This document shows positions 24,041-36,530 of a stretch of DNA of 64,000 bases, piece after piece (the stretch's first letter is position 1; every line of letters starts with the position of its first letter). The DNA is from Asterias rubens. Lineage: Eukaryota; Echinodermata; Asteroidea; Forcipulatida; Asteriidae. Both the position numbers and the translations under genes were made by a program. The stretch spans positions 1-64,000 of the forward strand of contig NW_022985708.1 in the NCBI RefSeq assembly GCF_902459465.1, read 5' to 3'. The notes under the pieces are model-generated. The model worked only from the letters and a program-made list of their open reading frames with translations. It did not search any database and had not been told where the DNA came from.

Positions 24041-26640
24041 TTCTTATTGTACCACCGTGGACATCTTGTGTATTATTTCCCTTTACCTCCTGGTAAGCGT
24101 GGTACTAATCCGCCGTGGACATCTTGGTCATTATTGTCCCCCTTTGTACTCTTATTATACCACCGTGGACATCTTGCTTATTATTGTCCCCCTTTGTACT
24201 CTTATTGTACCACCGTGGACATCTTGTGTATTATTTCCCTTTACCTCCTGGTAAGCGTGGTACTAATCCACCGTGGACATCTTGGTTATTATTGTCCCCC
24301 TTTGTACTCTTATTATACCACCGTGGACATCTTGTGTATTATTTCCCTTTACCTCCTGGTAAGCGTGGTACTAATCCACCGTGGACATCTTGGTTATTAT
24401 TGTCCCCCTTTGTACTCTTATTATACCACCGTGGACATCTTGTGTATTATTTCCCTTTACCTCCTGGTAAGCGTGGTACTAATCCACCGTGGACATCTTG
24501 GTCATTATTGTCCCCATTTGTACTCTTATTATACCACCGTGGACATCTTGGTTATTATTGTCCCCCTTTGTACTCTTATTGTACCACCGTGGACATCTTG
24601 TGTATTATTTCCCTTTACCTCCTGGTAAGCGTGGTACTAATCCACCGTGGACATCTTGGTTATTATTGTCCCCCTTTGTACTCTTATTATACCACCGTGG
24701 ACATCTTGTGTATTATTTCCCTTTACCTCCTGGTAAGCGTGGTACTAATCCACCGTGGACATCTTGGTTATTATTGTCCCCCTTTGTACTCTTATTATAC
24801 CACCGTGGACATCTTGTGTATTATTTCCCTTTACCTCCTGGTAAGCGTGGTACTAATCCACCGTGGACATCTTGGTTATTTTGTCCCACTTTGTAATCTT
24901 ATTATACCACCGTGGACATCTTGGTTATTATTGTCCCCCTTTGTAATCTTATATACCACCGTGGACATCTTGGTTATTATTGTCCCCCTTTGTATTCTTA
25001 TTGCACCACCGTGGACATCTTGGTTATTATTGTCCCCCTTTGTACTCTTATTGTACCACCGTGGACATCTTGTGTATTATTTCCCTTTACCTCCTGGTAA
25101 GCGTGGTACTAATCCACCGTGGACATCTTGGTTATTATTGTCCCCCTTTGTACTCTTATTGTACCACCGTGGACATCTTGTGTATTATTTCCCTTTACCT
25201 CCTGGTAAGCGTGGTACTAATCCACCGTGGACATCTTGGTTATTATTGTCCCCCTTTGTACTCTTATTATACCACCGTGGACATCTTGTGTATTATTTCC
25301 CTTTACCTCCTGGTAAGCGTGGTACTAATCCACCGTGGACATCTTGGTTATTTTGTCCCCCTTTGTAATCTTATTATACCACCGTGGACATCTTGGTTAT
25401 TATTGTCCCCCTTTGTAATCTTATATACCACCGTGGACATCTTGGTTATTATTGTCCCCCTTTGTATTCTTATTATACCACCGTGGACATCTTGGTTATT
25501 ATTGTCCCCCTTTGTATTCTTATTATACCACCGTGGACATCTTGGTTATTATTGTCCCCCTTTGTACTCTTTATATACCACCGTGGACATCTTGGTTATT
25601 ATTGTCCCCCTTTGTACTCTTTATATACCACCGTGGACATCTTCGTTATTATTGTCCCCCTTTGTAATCTTATTATACCACCGTGGACATCTTGGTTATT
25701 ATTGTCCCCCTTTGTAATCTTATATACCACCGTGGACATCTTGGTTATTATTGTCCCCCTTTGTATTCTTATATACCACCGTGGACATCTTGGTTATTAT
25801 TGTCCCCCTTTGTATTCTTATTATACCACCGTGGACATCTTGCTTATTATTGTCCCCCTTTGTAATCTTATATACCACCGTGGACATCTTGGTTATTATT
25901 GTCCCCCTTTGTATTCTTATTATACCACCGTGGACATCTTGCTTATTATTGTCCCCCTTTGTATTCTTATTGTACCACCGTGGACATCTTGGTTATTATT
26001 GTCCCCCTTTGTACTCTTATTGTACCACCGTGGACGTCTTGTGTATTATTTCCCTTTACCTCCTGGTAAGCGTGGTACTAATCCACCGTGGACATCTTGG
26101 TTATTATTGTCCCCCTTTGTACTCTTATTTATACCACCGTGGACATCTTGGTTATTATTGTCCCCCTTTGTACTCTTATTGTACCACCGTGGACATCTTG
26201 TGTATTATTTCCCTTTACCTCCTGGTAAGCGTGGTACTAATCCACCGTGGACATCTTGGTTATTATTGTCCCCCTTTGTACTCTTATTGTACCACCGTGG
26301 ACATCTTGTGTATTATTTCCCTTTACCTCCTGGTAAGCGTGGTACTAATCCACCGTGGACATCTTGGTTATTATTGTCCCCCTTTGTACTCTTATTGTAC
26401 CACCGTGGACATCTTGTGTATTATTTCCCTTTACCTCCTGGTAAGCGTGGTACTAGTCCACCGTGGACATCTTGGTTATTATTGTCCCCCTTTGTACTCT
26501 TATTATACCACCGTGGACATATTGTATTTCCCTCATCCTCCTGGTAAGCGTGGTACTAATCCACCGTGGACACCTTGGTTGTTCTTGTCCCTCTTTGTAC
26601 TCCTATTATACCACCGTGGACAGTATTGTGTAGTATTTTT
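24040..26640. repeat. Minisatellite of 50-bp and longer units, about 50 CCGTGGAC cores
   Basis: Two interleaved segment types begin with CACCGTGGACATCTTG. A short one continues GTTATTATTGTCCCCCTTTG then a TACTCTTATT end; a longer one continues TGTATTATTTCCCTTTACCT then CCTGGTAAGCGTGGTACTAA. I count about 50 cores. All three forward frames stay open for hundreds of codons because the units lack stops, so the long frames are not evidence for protein. Units near the right end (26520-26640) are degenerate. Confidence 0.97.
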
Positions 26641-26764
26641 TTCTCATTTGGGTTTAATTGTTGCCTTTGTATTGTACGCCTAACCGTACACCCCGACTTA
26701 ATGACCCCAACAGAGACTGCTGTTCAGTGTACATACACATGTATGACGTATACAGTCATGTACA

Positions 26765-27040
26765 TGTACATGTCCACGGTGGTACAGTCAAAATCCACAC
26801 GTCCACGTTTGGCTGCCTTGTCTTCTATGTATGATATGTTTAGGTTTACGTCCACGGTTTGGTCGTGATAATTCGGCAACTCCAGAAACCCTGAACAAAA
26901 ACTTTTACCTGTTCTAATCACACATTTAATAAATGTTCAGCGTACTAGCATCTGTAATATGATAAAACAGCCTACGAGACCATCAAAATACTGCCGTCCT
27001 CGTTTGTATAGTAAGATTAATATGTCCACGGTTGCAGGTC
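26765..27040 (+). promoter_or_regulatory. GTCCACGGT/GTCCACGTTTGG motif cluster before the SAM gene
   Basis: TGTCCACGGTGGTAC, CGTCCACGTTTGG, CGTCCACGGTTTGG and TGTCCACGGTTGC occur in 260 bp, ending 110 bp before the ATG at 27152. They are in the opposite orientation to the CACCGTGGAC cores of the adjacent minisatellite. A role as protein-binding sites in the promoter is inference. Confidence 0.4.
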
Positions 27041-27151
27041 GTTACAAGTATGGGTGTGTGTGTAATGTACATGTGTATTTTGTGTGTAATGTACATCGCA
27101 GTTAGTTTGGAAGTGTTGTAGCGGCCTGTCAGATAATAGCTATAGCAAAGC

Positions 27152-30100
27152 ATGGCGTCCAGTAGCAGTGTTGAACTTTCTGAGCTACAGCTGAAGTCAA
27201 CTAGTGAATTGTGTGAATTTCTGCGAACACTTTCAATTCCGGAGGACGTTGTTGACAAATTTGAGAGTAAGTATAATAGTATGGCTGGTGTTGTAAATTA
27301 TTGTTCCCAAGTAATAAACAAATTGTCTTGCACAGTCACCAATGTTGACAGTACAGAAATGTCATTGTCATGACGACATGCATGATGAATGGGCATGATG
27401 AGGAAGATTGAATGATTGATAGGTTCATACATACAGTACTATTCTCTATAGCCATAGGCCTATTATAAAGTGTTAATGTTCTGGTTGTACTTGCTGGGGA
27501 GAGATGCAGAATTAAGGTTTATGTCTGGTTTGTATTTTTACCCGAAAACGGGATCAAGTCGCGTACGTTCTGGTCGTTCCCATTGACCAGCGCGCTGGTA
27601 CACGGCACTAACGTACTGTAACTCGGTACGTACAGCAATATTCCCTGACAACCAGCGGGCGGCCTTATATAGCGTAAACATAAAACTTTAACTCTAGCGC
27701 GCCGAATTTAAATTACTTTTCTTTAAAATTTACATTACAAACACATATTTTTTGTTTGGATTTTGTGGAAAATTAGACTCAACATGACATGAAAGAGGCA
27801 TAGATAACATAATTTGGGTCAGTACACTGATTGAATGATAATCATGTCAAACAAAATACATTTTCTCTACTAGGCCTACTTTAACTATCTACTTGCAGGA
27901 GATATTTTATGTGTAAACAAAAAAAAAGTTTTTTTGTGGTGTTCTGTTCTTTTGGTTTTTTTTAAAATAAGCTTTTATCATTTTAAGTAACACAGATATT
28001 TAAAAATATGGTATGTATTCCAGACCTGCAGATTAAAACATTAAAAATGCAATGCATGTTTGATATGTACAGGTGAGGGAATTTGTGGTGAAGTTCTACC
28101 ACTATCATTGGCAGAATTGATGGAACTGGCACCTCGTATCGGACCACGTCGAATACTGCAGAAGCGAATCCCTCAGCTCCTTGGATACTTGGTAACAGTT
28201 ATTATTTAATCACTGATTGTAAATTATGCCACATCAGTGTTTGTTATGTCCTTTTAGGACAAATTTAGAAGTCTGCTTTTCTAAGCACCTTATAGAAAAA
28301 CACAAATATGATGCAGGTTTCATCATCAAATGTGGTTATTGTGAAGCCACATATGTGAAATATGATTCCTTTCGGAAACACATGTATCGCAAACATCAAA
28401 ATGAGCTGTCACTAGAGAGGAACATTTCTGAAGATGACTTGAGTGATAGGGAAAATCCTATGGATGAAGTTGATCATATTGACAACGAAACCACCGGTGG
28501 GCCATCATCAATAGGGCAATGTGCATCATACATTCTTCAGTTACATACCTCTAAAAATGTATCACAGACTGCTGTAGATGTAGTTGTTAGTAACACCAAA
28601 GAACTTATCTCAAATATAAATGATGTCAATTGTCAGAAAGTTATGGAACATCTTCATTAAGTTGGTGTCAACACAGACAATATTGACCTTGAAGGTATTT
28701 TCACAGATAACCCATTTACTGGTCTGGAAACCAGGGCAAAGCAAGACAAGTATTTTGAATCAAAAATGGGTTACATCGCACCAGAAGCAGTTGAAATTGG
28801 AACAAAATATGTTGTAAAAAGAACAAAAAACAACAAACGTTCAATGTTCTCAGAGGCTGTGTTTGGCTATTACATTCCATTTTGGAAATCTCTTGAGAGT
28901 CTTTTGCAACACAGTGAAATTGCTGAAGAAGTGGTGAAAGGACATGCATCTGCTGATGGGTATATGTATGACATCTGTGATGGATCATACTTTTCCCATC
29001 ATCCATTTTTTCAAGATGATGATTGTGGCATTCAAATTTTGATGTACAACGATGACATCGAAATAGTCAACCCTATAGGATCACATGTTAAAAAACACAA
29101 GCTTTCAATGTTTTATTGGTCCCTCACAAATATACATCCATCGTGCAGATCAAAGTTGTCTACAATTAACTTACTTGCTGTTGCAAAGTCAGTCGATTTG
29201 AAGAATGAAGTTGCAGCTTTTCACAGTGACTCACCGGCATTACGTAAGCTGCTTGAAGATTTTAAAGTGGCCCTACATAGGCTTGGAACAGAGGGAATAC
29301 GATTCTTACATGGCAACAATGAGTACCTGAAGAGAGGGGGACTTTTAGCAGTGCTTGGAGATACACCAGCTCTCCATGTTATTGGTGGATTTAAGGAAGG
29401 TGTTTCTTTTGCCCACAAAAAGTGCAGATCATGTGAATGTACTGGAGAGGAAATGACACAGCGATTCACCGAGTCAGAATTTACTCTGCGACAGGAAGAT
29501 GATCACATTAGAAGATGTGAGACACTGAGAACTCTGAGCAAGGATGCTCAAGTGTACTGGTCAAAGCATTATGGAATCAACACTTCCAGTATTCTCATTA
29601 AGTTTCCCTTCTTTAAGGTGACTGAATGCCTCATGCATGATGTTATGCATATTTTTTTTGAAGGTTTAGCACCACGTGAATTGACACTTCTTCTTCGTCA
29701 TTGTATATCTGAAGGGTATTTTACACTTCATCAGTTCAACAGATATGTAAAATCATTCAACTTTGGGAGCAGGTGGTCCAAAAACAAGCCTTGTGACATA
29801 GCCCCTCAGACCATCCAGCCTGGACATCAGTTAAGGCAGGATTCAACCCAGATATGGTGTTTGGTTCTGCATTTACCACATATTATAGGTCACATGGTTC
29901 CAATCGGTGATGAAAAATGGAAGAACTTCATCCGTCTTATCCAAATCATTACACTATGTACTTCACATCGTGTTGATGCCTCAACAGTTGCGTCATTGGA
30001 ACAGTTAATTGCCACTCATCATTTAAAATATACGCATCTATATCCTGAAGAGAATGTCACTCCAAAAATGCACTACTGTGTGCACCTACCAAAACAAATG

Positions 30101-33100
30101 CAGAAGTTTGGACCTCTGCGTAATTTGTGGGCTATGCGAATGGAGGCAAAACATTCACAGGCCAAGGGGAGGAAATGGAAAAATTTCAGAAATATGCCAT
30201 ACTCAGTCAGTGTGCATTATCAAAAGTGGATGTGTGGTAGAATGACATCTGGTGATGGAAACAGTCTTCCTTACTTCATAAAAGAAGCAGACAAGGTGAC
30301 AGAAGGGACAGATGAATTACTAGATAATAGTCATCATTTCTATCCCTCCCTTGTGGCCGCAAATCCTGAAATTGAGGAGATTGCACCTGTAGTTGTTATG
30401 TCTACAGTGAGTGTTACTATCAATGCAATTACCTACAAAATTGGGAATGTTCTATACTATAAAAGAGAAAATGACAACCGGCAGTTTGGAAAAGTCATTG
30501 CAATTATCGTTGGAAACATGCAAAAGTACCTAATCTTAAACAAGCTGGAAATTGTTCAGTTTAATTCGCATTTAAACAGCTATGAGGTAAAATTTACAAA
30601 TGCTGATGTATGTGTTTATCCTGTGCCAGAAAGGCTATGGTACCCATGGCCCATTATCTTTTATAAAAATTCCACAAAGTGGTTTGTCACTGTAGAAGGT
30701 GATATTGATGTAGAGCAGTTGTAAATTTCAATCCCATCAATAGAATGCAGAATTGGATGACACGTCTGCTGTTTTTCATGCACAGCAAGTAGTCTGCAGA
30801 GCACAGCAAGTACATGTAGTAAGGAGAGCACATGTGGTAACTCCAGCAGTGCAGGAGTTGATTCTGCTGGAAAATCATCAGGTACGTGGTAATTCTGTGG
30901 TGTACACCATTGATACAAGTGTGCTGATTCTCTTTGTATCATAGGGGGTTTAATGTATTTGATTTTTTTTTCCCAATTTAAAACAATAGTTTGTTAATGG
31001 TTTTTCAGTTAACTGCAAAAGCACTGAACTCAGTAAAAGCAAGCAGCCCAGTAATTGCAAAAGTAAGCAATCAACCATGTGTATTTTGCAGAAAGACTGA
31101 TGCTAATTGTAAGACTGAATAATCCAATATGCCTATCGTTTGTACAAGCAATTTATAGAAGTGCTCATCAAGTGACTAATTTATTTAAAATATGATTGAT
31201 CACTTTAAAAACTGCAGATGATGCAATCATTCTGATTGAAAGGGACATCTCTGATACAGTGAAGTTGTCCTATCCCTGTGAACTGCCAAGGTTTTCCAAG
31301 GTTGTGCACAAGGCTCTGCAGACAGGAAGTGTCTACAAGGAATGGGATCAATTCGTCAGAGAATCAGCAATTTTTTACTTGCCAGATATGCCAGCTTCTG
31401 ATGGATTAGCTCGGATTGCTTACCATAGCATCGGTAGATCCATGTTCGATGCGTTTCCTTGTATTGCCAGTGCTGGACAAAATGCTTGGGTAAGTACACT
31501 TTGGAAATTTGTTAAATTGTTTTGGTCTGGAAGCTTGCAGCCTGCTTACAAGGATGCTGCAAACTTATAGCAGCCAGGGTGTGCAAAAATGAAACTTTAC
31601 TTGCAAAGTTATAATCAAGACAGTCCAGGAGTCTGAAAAGCCCTCTAGTTTAGGAGTTGATTCAACCATGAATCAACAACCTCTACATCTAAAGTTGACC
31701 ACACAGGTTAATGTCCACAAACATCCATTTGTGCATATCACAGTCACATGTTTTTTTTTATTTTTGGCTCTTGTTTTCAGTCTCACTTCAACAGATGCTT
31801 AAGCTCAAAGATACGATGGGAGAGACAGAAGCGACTCAAAGTGATGAAACGCAAAGAAAGCCCAAAGGACCCTGATGCAGCAAGTAAACGTCCTTGCACA
31901 AATTCATCTCCCCCACCACTAGCACTCCCTTCCATTCAAGAGCCTTTGATCAGCGAAACAGTGTATGCTACACACATCAAAGAAATTCAAGTAAGCAACA
32001 CTTTCTTAGCAGACATACTTACAAACAACAGTTGTTAAATTAATTGTATTAAAACTTATTGCTGTAAATACTTGGACTTACTGGGCCATGGCATCAGTAC
32101 AGGCAAGGAAGTGGGTAGGTCATTCCATGCCAAGTTGATTGACAATGACCAACTTGGATAAACAAAAAGCATGAAATTCAAGCAATCAGGGTCGCGTTTC
32201 TACAAATAAATTTAAGTACCTTGCTGTACAATTTGTTTGCATCTGCCCATTTTTGAAATGTATTGTTATTATTTATTTATTTATTATATTATTTTCTCTC
32301 TTTTTTGGGGGGAGTCCATTGATTGTTGTAATGCTACAACACTCGATCTAAAACTTTTGATATTTTGGACAAAAGGGCTCAAATTCAGAACTAAACAGGC
32401 CTATAAACCAGTTTAGGGCTAAGAGCACTAGAATAATAGGACATCTGCTCTAGAATGAGAAAGGTTGTGGGTTCGTATCTCACCCGAGTTGCAGTGTATT
32501 TTTTCTGCAGAACTCAAAAGCACTGAGTAGGCCCACACAGTGCTTGTAACAACGTTGGTGTAATTGGAAAAATTCAAATATAAATTGTTCCCGATGCAAG
32601 AATCACACCATTGCACACAATTTGTTTGGACTTTTAGAAAGTGTTTACAGGCACTCGTAAGACAGACATGACACCCACAGTGATGGCCCACTTGGACAAC
32701 CTAATGCAGGAGACATTCCCACGTAGAAGGAAGCTAATACTGGCCCCAGACAACATGGACACATCAGAACTAGTAGAAAAGCTTTGGAAAGATTTCCCAT
32801 GCCTTCAAAATGACACATGCGTAAGTATATATATAATTGAAAATGTGGCCTCTCCACCTTTCTCCATTCCATTAAATGCTTTTGTTAATAGCTCTCTTCT
32901 ACCCCCTTGACCCTGAAAGAGACAGGATTATGGGGGCTGTGTCACACCCCCAGCCCACAAATCCCTTTAAATGTCAATACAATTTTCAATTATCCAAAAG
33001 CGAACTGATTGAGTTTCAATCCAAAGGCAGACTCGTGGCAAAGATAGTAATGTAGTAATGGTACAAAATATCATATGAAATTATTCCATCTATAAGTGTG

Positions 33101-34757
33101 TTGTATTTTTCAAAAGAAACAACTTAAAACATGTTGGACAAATCGATTTTTAAAAGCTCGCTGGTCAGGGATCTTTTTAAAGTCATTGAAAATACCTCAG
33201 AATACATGTACTTTGATTCTTAATTAATCAAACCCCTATTTTTATGATGCAGGTCACAATTTTGCAGTTTTCACTGACAAGTAGGACACTTATTGAGCTC
33301 AAAATTTCATAGTACAGTCTCTTTACACCTCAATAGAATTCCAGATTGGATATAATTAAGGCATTTTAATCAGTATAATTGTCCAATGCTGTGGGGGGCC
33401 TGTAAAAGCCACTCCAAGCAGTTTTCATTATTTCCATTGTTTCTTTTCATAGCTAATGCAGGAGATCAGACGTTGTGACATACACCTTGACACATACTAC
33501 AATGACAACTACTTGGGTGTGCTGGAGAACCTTGGTAAACTGTATGATATTCCACACGATGTAAGTGTAGTTGCATTGATTTTTTGTTTTTTACAAATTT
33601 TACTCAAACAATTTGGAATTATTGGATCCAACAGCTAAAAATGCAGATTATAATTAGATTAATGAAAACAATAATTGTAATGTGTGGGTTTATGGGCTTA
33701 TTACTGATACAATCATTATGTATTGAATTGGATCAAACTAGTTTTCTCTCTGATGCATAGCTCTAACTTCAACAAATTGCATAACAAGCAGTCACAGATT
33801 AACAAGCAGTCACAGATTAACAAGCAGTCACAGATTTTTTAGACTTGAGAGCCAAGTGGAGTCATTTTGGTGACCGAGTCCTGTCTTGTGGAAATAGTTT
33901 ACAGTTTTTGAGATGGAGATAGTGTAATTTTATGCAAAGGAGTATAACACAAATATTGTTGTCAAAACCATAAGGAGTAAATCAGCAGATCAGATAGGCA
34001 TCAGGAACTTATAGATTTTGTTCTGAACATTCCCAGGAATCATAGAAATAAAATGTTCTCCTTTTAACAAATTTCCATTTTATTTTTCAGACCGACTTTG
34101 ACCATGTTCAAGTCCTTAAGGAGACGGAAGTGCGCCTGAATAAACGCATCAAAAAAACAGAGGTCATCAAGGTCTTGAAGGTACTGATAACATTAATGAC
34201 ATGTTGGAGTAGCAGGTTGGGCTTGTGCTTCAGCAGTTACGAGTTAAATCATACTTGAACGAACATATTGTCCCACCTCCCCTCTGCCATCTCAAGTGCC
34301 ATCTCCAAAAACAAACAAACAACCGGAAAAACAGACTAACAAACAACCGAAAAAACAGACTAACAAACAAGAAAGCCACTGCTCAATTACTGAATCAAAC
34401 ATATTCACTCTATTTTTTTATCTCATCCTGCAGCTCAACTCGGACTCCATGGACTCGAAAGTAAATGGCCAGACATCACCTAGCCTCGTCATTACAACTG
34501 ATGATAACCTTGTTACATCTTCTCATGTCGTGGGTTTTGGGCGGACCCTTGTTGAGATGCAGGGGGAAGGTGCGTTGAAGAGGGGACTGCGGTCGCTTAT
34601 GGCAACCTACTACATCCTTGATTTCGAGTATCCTCCAGGATACTCGATGATGCTGAAATTCATACAGCACTACCTGATGGGCAGGATAGTGAAGGACATC
34701 CCCAAGTCGATCAAAACATTGTGCTCCAAGGCTGGAGTGGCTAACAGTGTGGATTAA
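27152..34757 (+). CDS. SAM-domain SAMD3-like protein, copy B (intact)
   Basis: Ten exons keep phase and give about 552 residues: 27152-27266, 28073-28191, 30744-30881, 31009-31108, 31218-31489, 31781-31990, 32638-32820, 33453-33560, 34091-34180 and 34434-34757. Exons 1-2 form a SAM domain (LCEFLRTLSIPEDVVDKFE, then LPLSLAELMELAPRIGPRR). Exons 5-10 are the SAMD3-like body, ending in YYILDFEYPPGYSMMLKFIQ and a conserved C-terminal NSVD shared with copy C. SAM domains mediate oligomerisation or partner binding; the role of the body is unknown. Intron 2 (28192-30743) consists almost wholly of a transposase ORF. The exon 4 donor at 31109 was chosen because it keeps phase; 31063 does not. No break was found, unlike copies A and C. 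Confidence 0.8.
27540..27715 (+). promoter_or_regulatory. CpG-rich segment with TATA-like box inside intron 1
   Basis: CpG is locally frequent (GTCGCGTACGTTC, CAGCGCGCTGG, TCGGTACGTACAG, CTCTAGCGCGCCG) and a TATATAG word follows at about 27667. It could be an internal promoter feeding the transposase ORF in intron 2, or a chance island. Confidence 0.3.
28226..30724 (+). pseudogene. C2H2 finger plus CACTA/CMC-like transposase ORF with one in-frame stop
   Basis: An 833-codon frame is interrupted only by TAA at 28658 (codon 145). The N-terminus has two fingers (CLLCPFRTNLEVCFSKHLIE, and CGYCEATYVKYDSFRKHMY). The core carries candidate acidic residues at about 276-277 (YNDDIEIVNPIG) and 379 (LGDTPAL), a Cys pair in AHKKCRSCEC, a DVMH motif near 472 and Glu about 640 (RMEAKH). 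The order matches the transposase at 60703. This layout resembles CMC-superfamily (En/Spm) DDE transposases; the assignment is by motif and inferred. The frame begins 34 bp after the donor at 28192 and ends 20 bp before the exon at 30744. No terminal inverted repeats were found next to it. Confidence 0.7.
32405..32615 (+). mobile_element. tRNA-derived SINE in intron of copy B
   Basis: TAAGAGCACTAG is an A-box-like word and GTGGGTTCGTATCTC contains the B box. The body AAAAGCACTGAGTAGG and the end GATGCAAGAATC match the SINE at 55.1 kb. Confidence 0.6.
33782..33838. repeat. Three 18-bp direct repeats
   Basis: TAACAAGCAGTCACAGAT is repeated three times in tandem in the intron between exons 8 and 9 of copy B. 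Confidence 0.9.
34300..34380. repeat. AACAAACAACCGAAAAAACA-type tandem repeat
   Basis: Short imperfect units of ACAAACAACCGRAAAAACAG lie directly before the last exon of copy B. A long frame through them joins the exon but is not the spliced product. Confidence 0.7.
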
Positions 34758-36530
34758 GCGGTTGGGTGAGACAAAGCTATGCTTGGTGGTTAAGTAGAAG
34801 TAAGGTTTGGGGTAGTGCCATGTGAACATTTCTTGAGTGTGTGTCACTCAAAGTTTCGACCAGGAGCAATTTCGGACAAGAACATTTGTTAAACTAACTT
34901 TCCCGAATGCTGCATGAACAAATTAATGACAAAAAAAAATATTTTTCATAATTTTGCCGTGGATTTTTGGTGCATATATATTCTTGACACATCGACAGTA
35001 AGGGAGTTGAATCTGTTTGATACGTTGATGTGCTTTGCTAATATTTTCACTTGGTGCTACCCCAAACCTTGCTTCAAAAAGTCTCCCGATGTATAGCTGT
35101 TTATAGGCTGTACTCTTTCTGTACAATTATCTTAATTGCCAATACTTTATGTTCACCGAACTTTGAAACTGAGGATTATGCAATAGGTATTTTAATTTAA
35201 CCCTCCTTTGTAAACAGTACAATTTGTTAAGAAGTTGTTTGACCCCTTCAATTTTTCTGGGTTGGAGGGTTTTGAAAGGTCGACTAAATGTGTCGCTATG
35301 TATAGTACAGTACAATTTGTCATAAAGTTGTTTGACATGCCAAAACTTTTCCGAAAAAAAAGAGCAATCCTACACCCCCGCCCTAACCCCCATCTTACAC
35401 CCCACCCCACTCTGCCCCCCCCCCCCCGGTTTTTTGGTGTGGTAAAAAAAAAGGTAATCCTACACCCCAACCACACCCATATTGTCACCCCAGGTGTCCT
35501 GGCTTGGAAAAATAACCAGTCAATCTTGCACCCCAACACCCTTCCAGACCCATCCTCTTCCCCATCCCACCCCCATGCTCTTATTTGGTTAAAAAACTAC
35601 ACCAAAAACAATCAATCCTACACCACCCCCCTACAAAAAACAAACTCCTCCACCCGCACACCCAACAGTATATAGGAGGGTTAATTTAATAGAAAACGTT
35701 GGAACAACAGAAAAAAGTTGGAACAACGTGCCATTTTTCAGCACCTAACCCAAACCATTAATTCAATGATAATTAATCATTAGAGTAGACAGGAACCAAC
35801 TTATTGACAGATTTCTGAAAGAGCACAATATTAATGGTTCAAAGAATTTTGGGTAATTTTTGGTAAATATTTCTAGGACAGATCTTGATTCAGAAAGCTT
35901 AAGATAAAACAATTTCCTCATCACTTTATATTTAAAGGATTTAATCTTGCCAATTTGTGTTCACACAAACATTTCAACAACTCTTTTTAAAATAAAAGTG
36001 GGCATATTAGTGACAACAATGACCTTCTAACACATAGACATGTACCATCACTAGTAAAACTGAAATTAAGGTGTGTTTTTTATGAGCCACGTTTGGAACC
36101 ATCAAACGTTTTCTTTTTCCTGCCTAAACGTTATTTTATCGTGTTTTATGAGCATTCAAATGTTTTTAGAATGTTTCATGACATTAGAAAAAGTGATCAT
36201 TTGCAAATTTTGATAATAAGGTGTCTTTTTAAAAGTCGTAATTTAATCAAGAACAATTGTAACTTTTTACTTTGAATTTCAAGTTGTGTTGTTAAAGTTT
36301 TCAGTATAATTATGACATGCAAATGGTGTTCTGTATTCGAACATTGTTTGTTATCTAATAAGTGATTTACCAGATTTCAATGTAAAGTATACAATATATT
36401 TTTTTCTAATAAATCATATTCAGAGTTGATATTTCATTTTGAAATTGTCACTGTTTTTGTTTTTTTAGAATGCATCTGAAAACCTGTCTGACACCATCCA
36501 GTGATAGCATCTAAAGCGCATGATATGGCA
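34758..36530. other. Non-coding stretch after copy B
   Basis: It contains a ~30-bp direct duplication (GTACAATTTGT...AAGTTGTTTGAC at 35217 and 35309), a C-rich asymmetric tract (35360-35660) with a run of 13 C at 35415, and AT-rich sequence. No exon was recognised on either strand. Confidence 0.6.

Noticed and set aside
24047-26683. Open frames of up to 417 codons over the minisatellite
   Set aside because: All three forward frames are open because the repeat unit has no stops. The residues only restate the repeat, and splice or start context is lacking.
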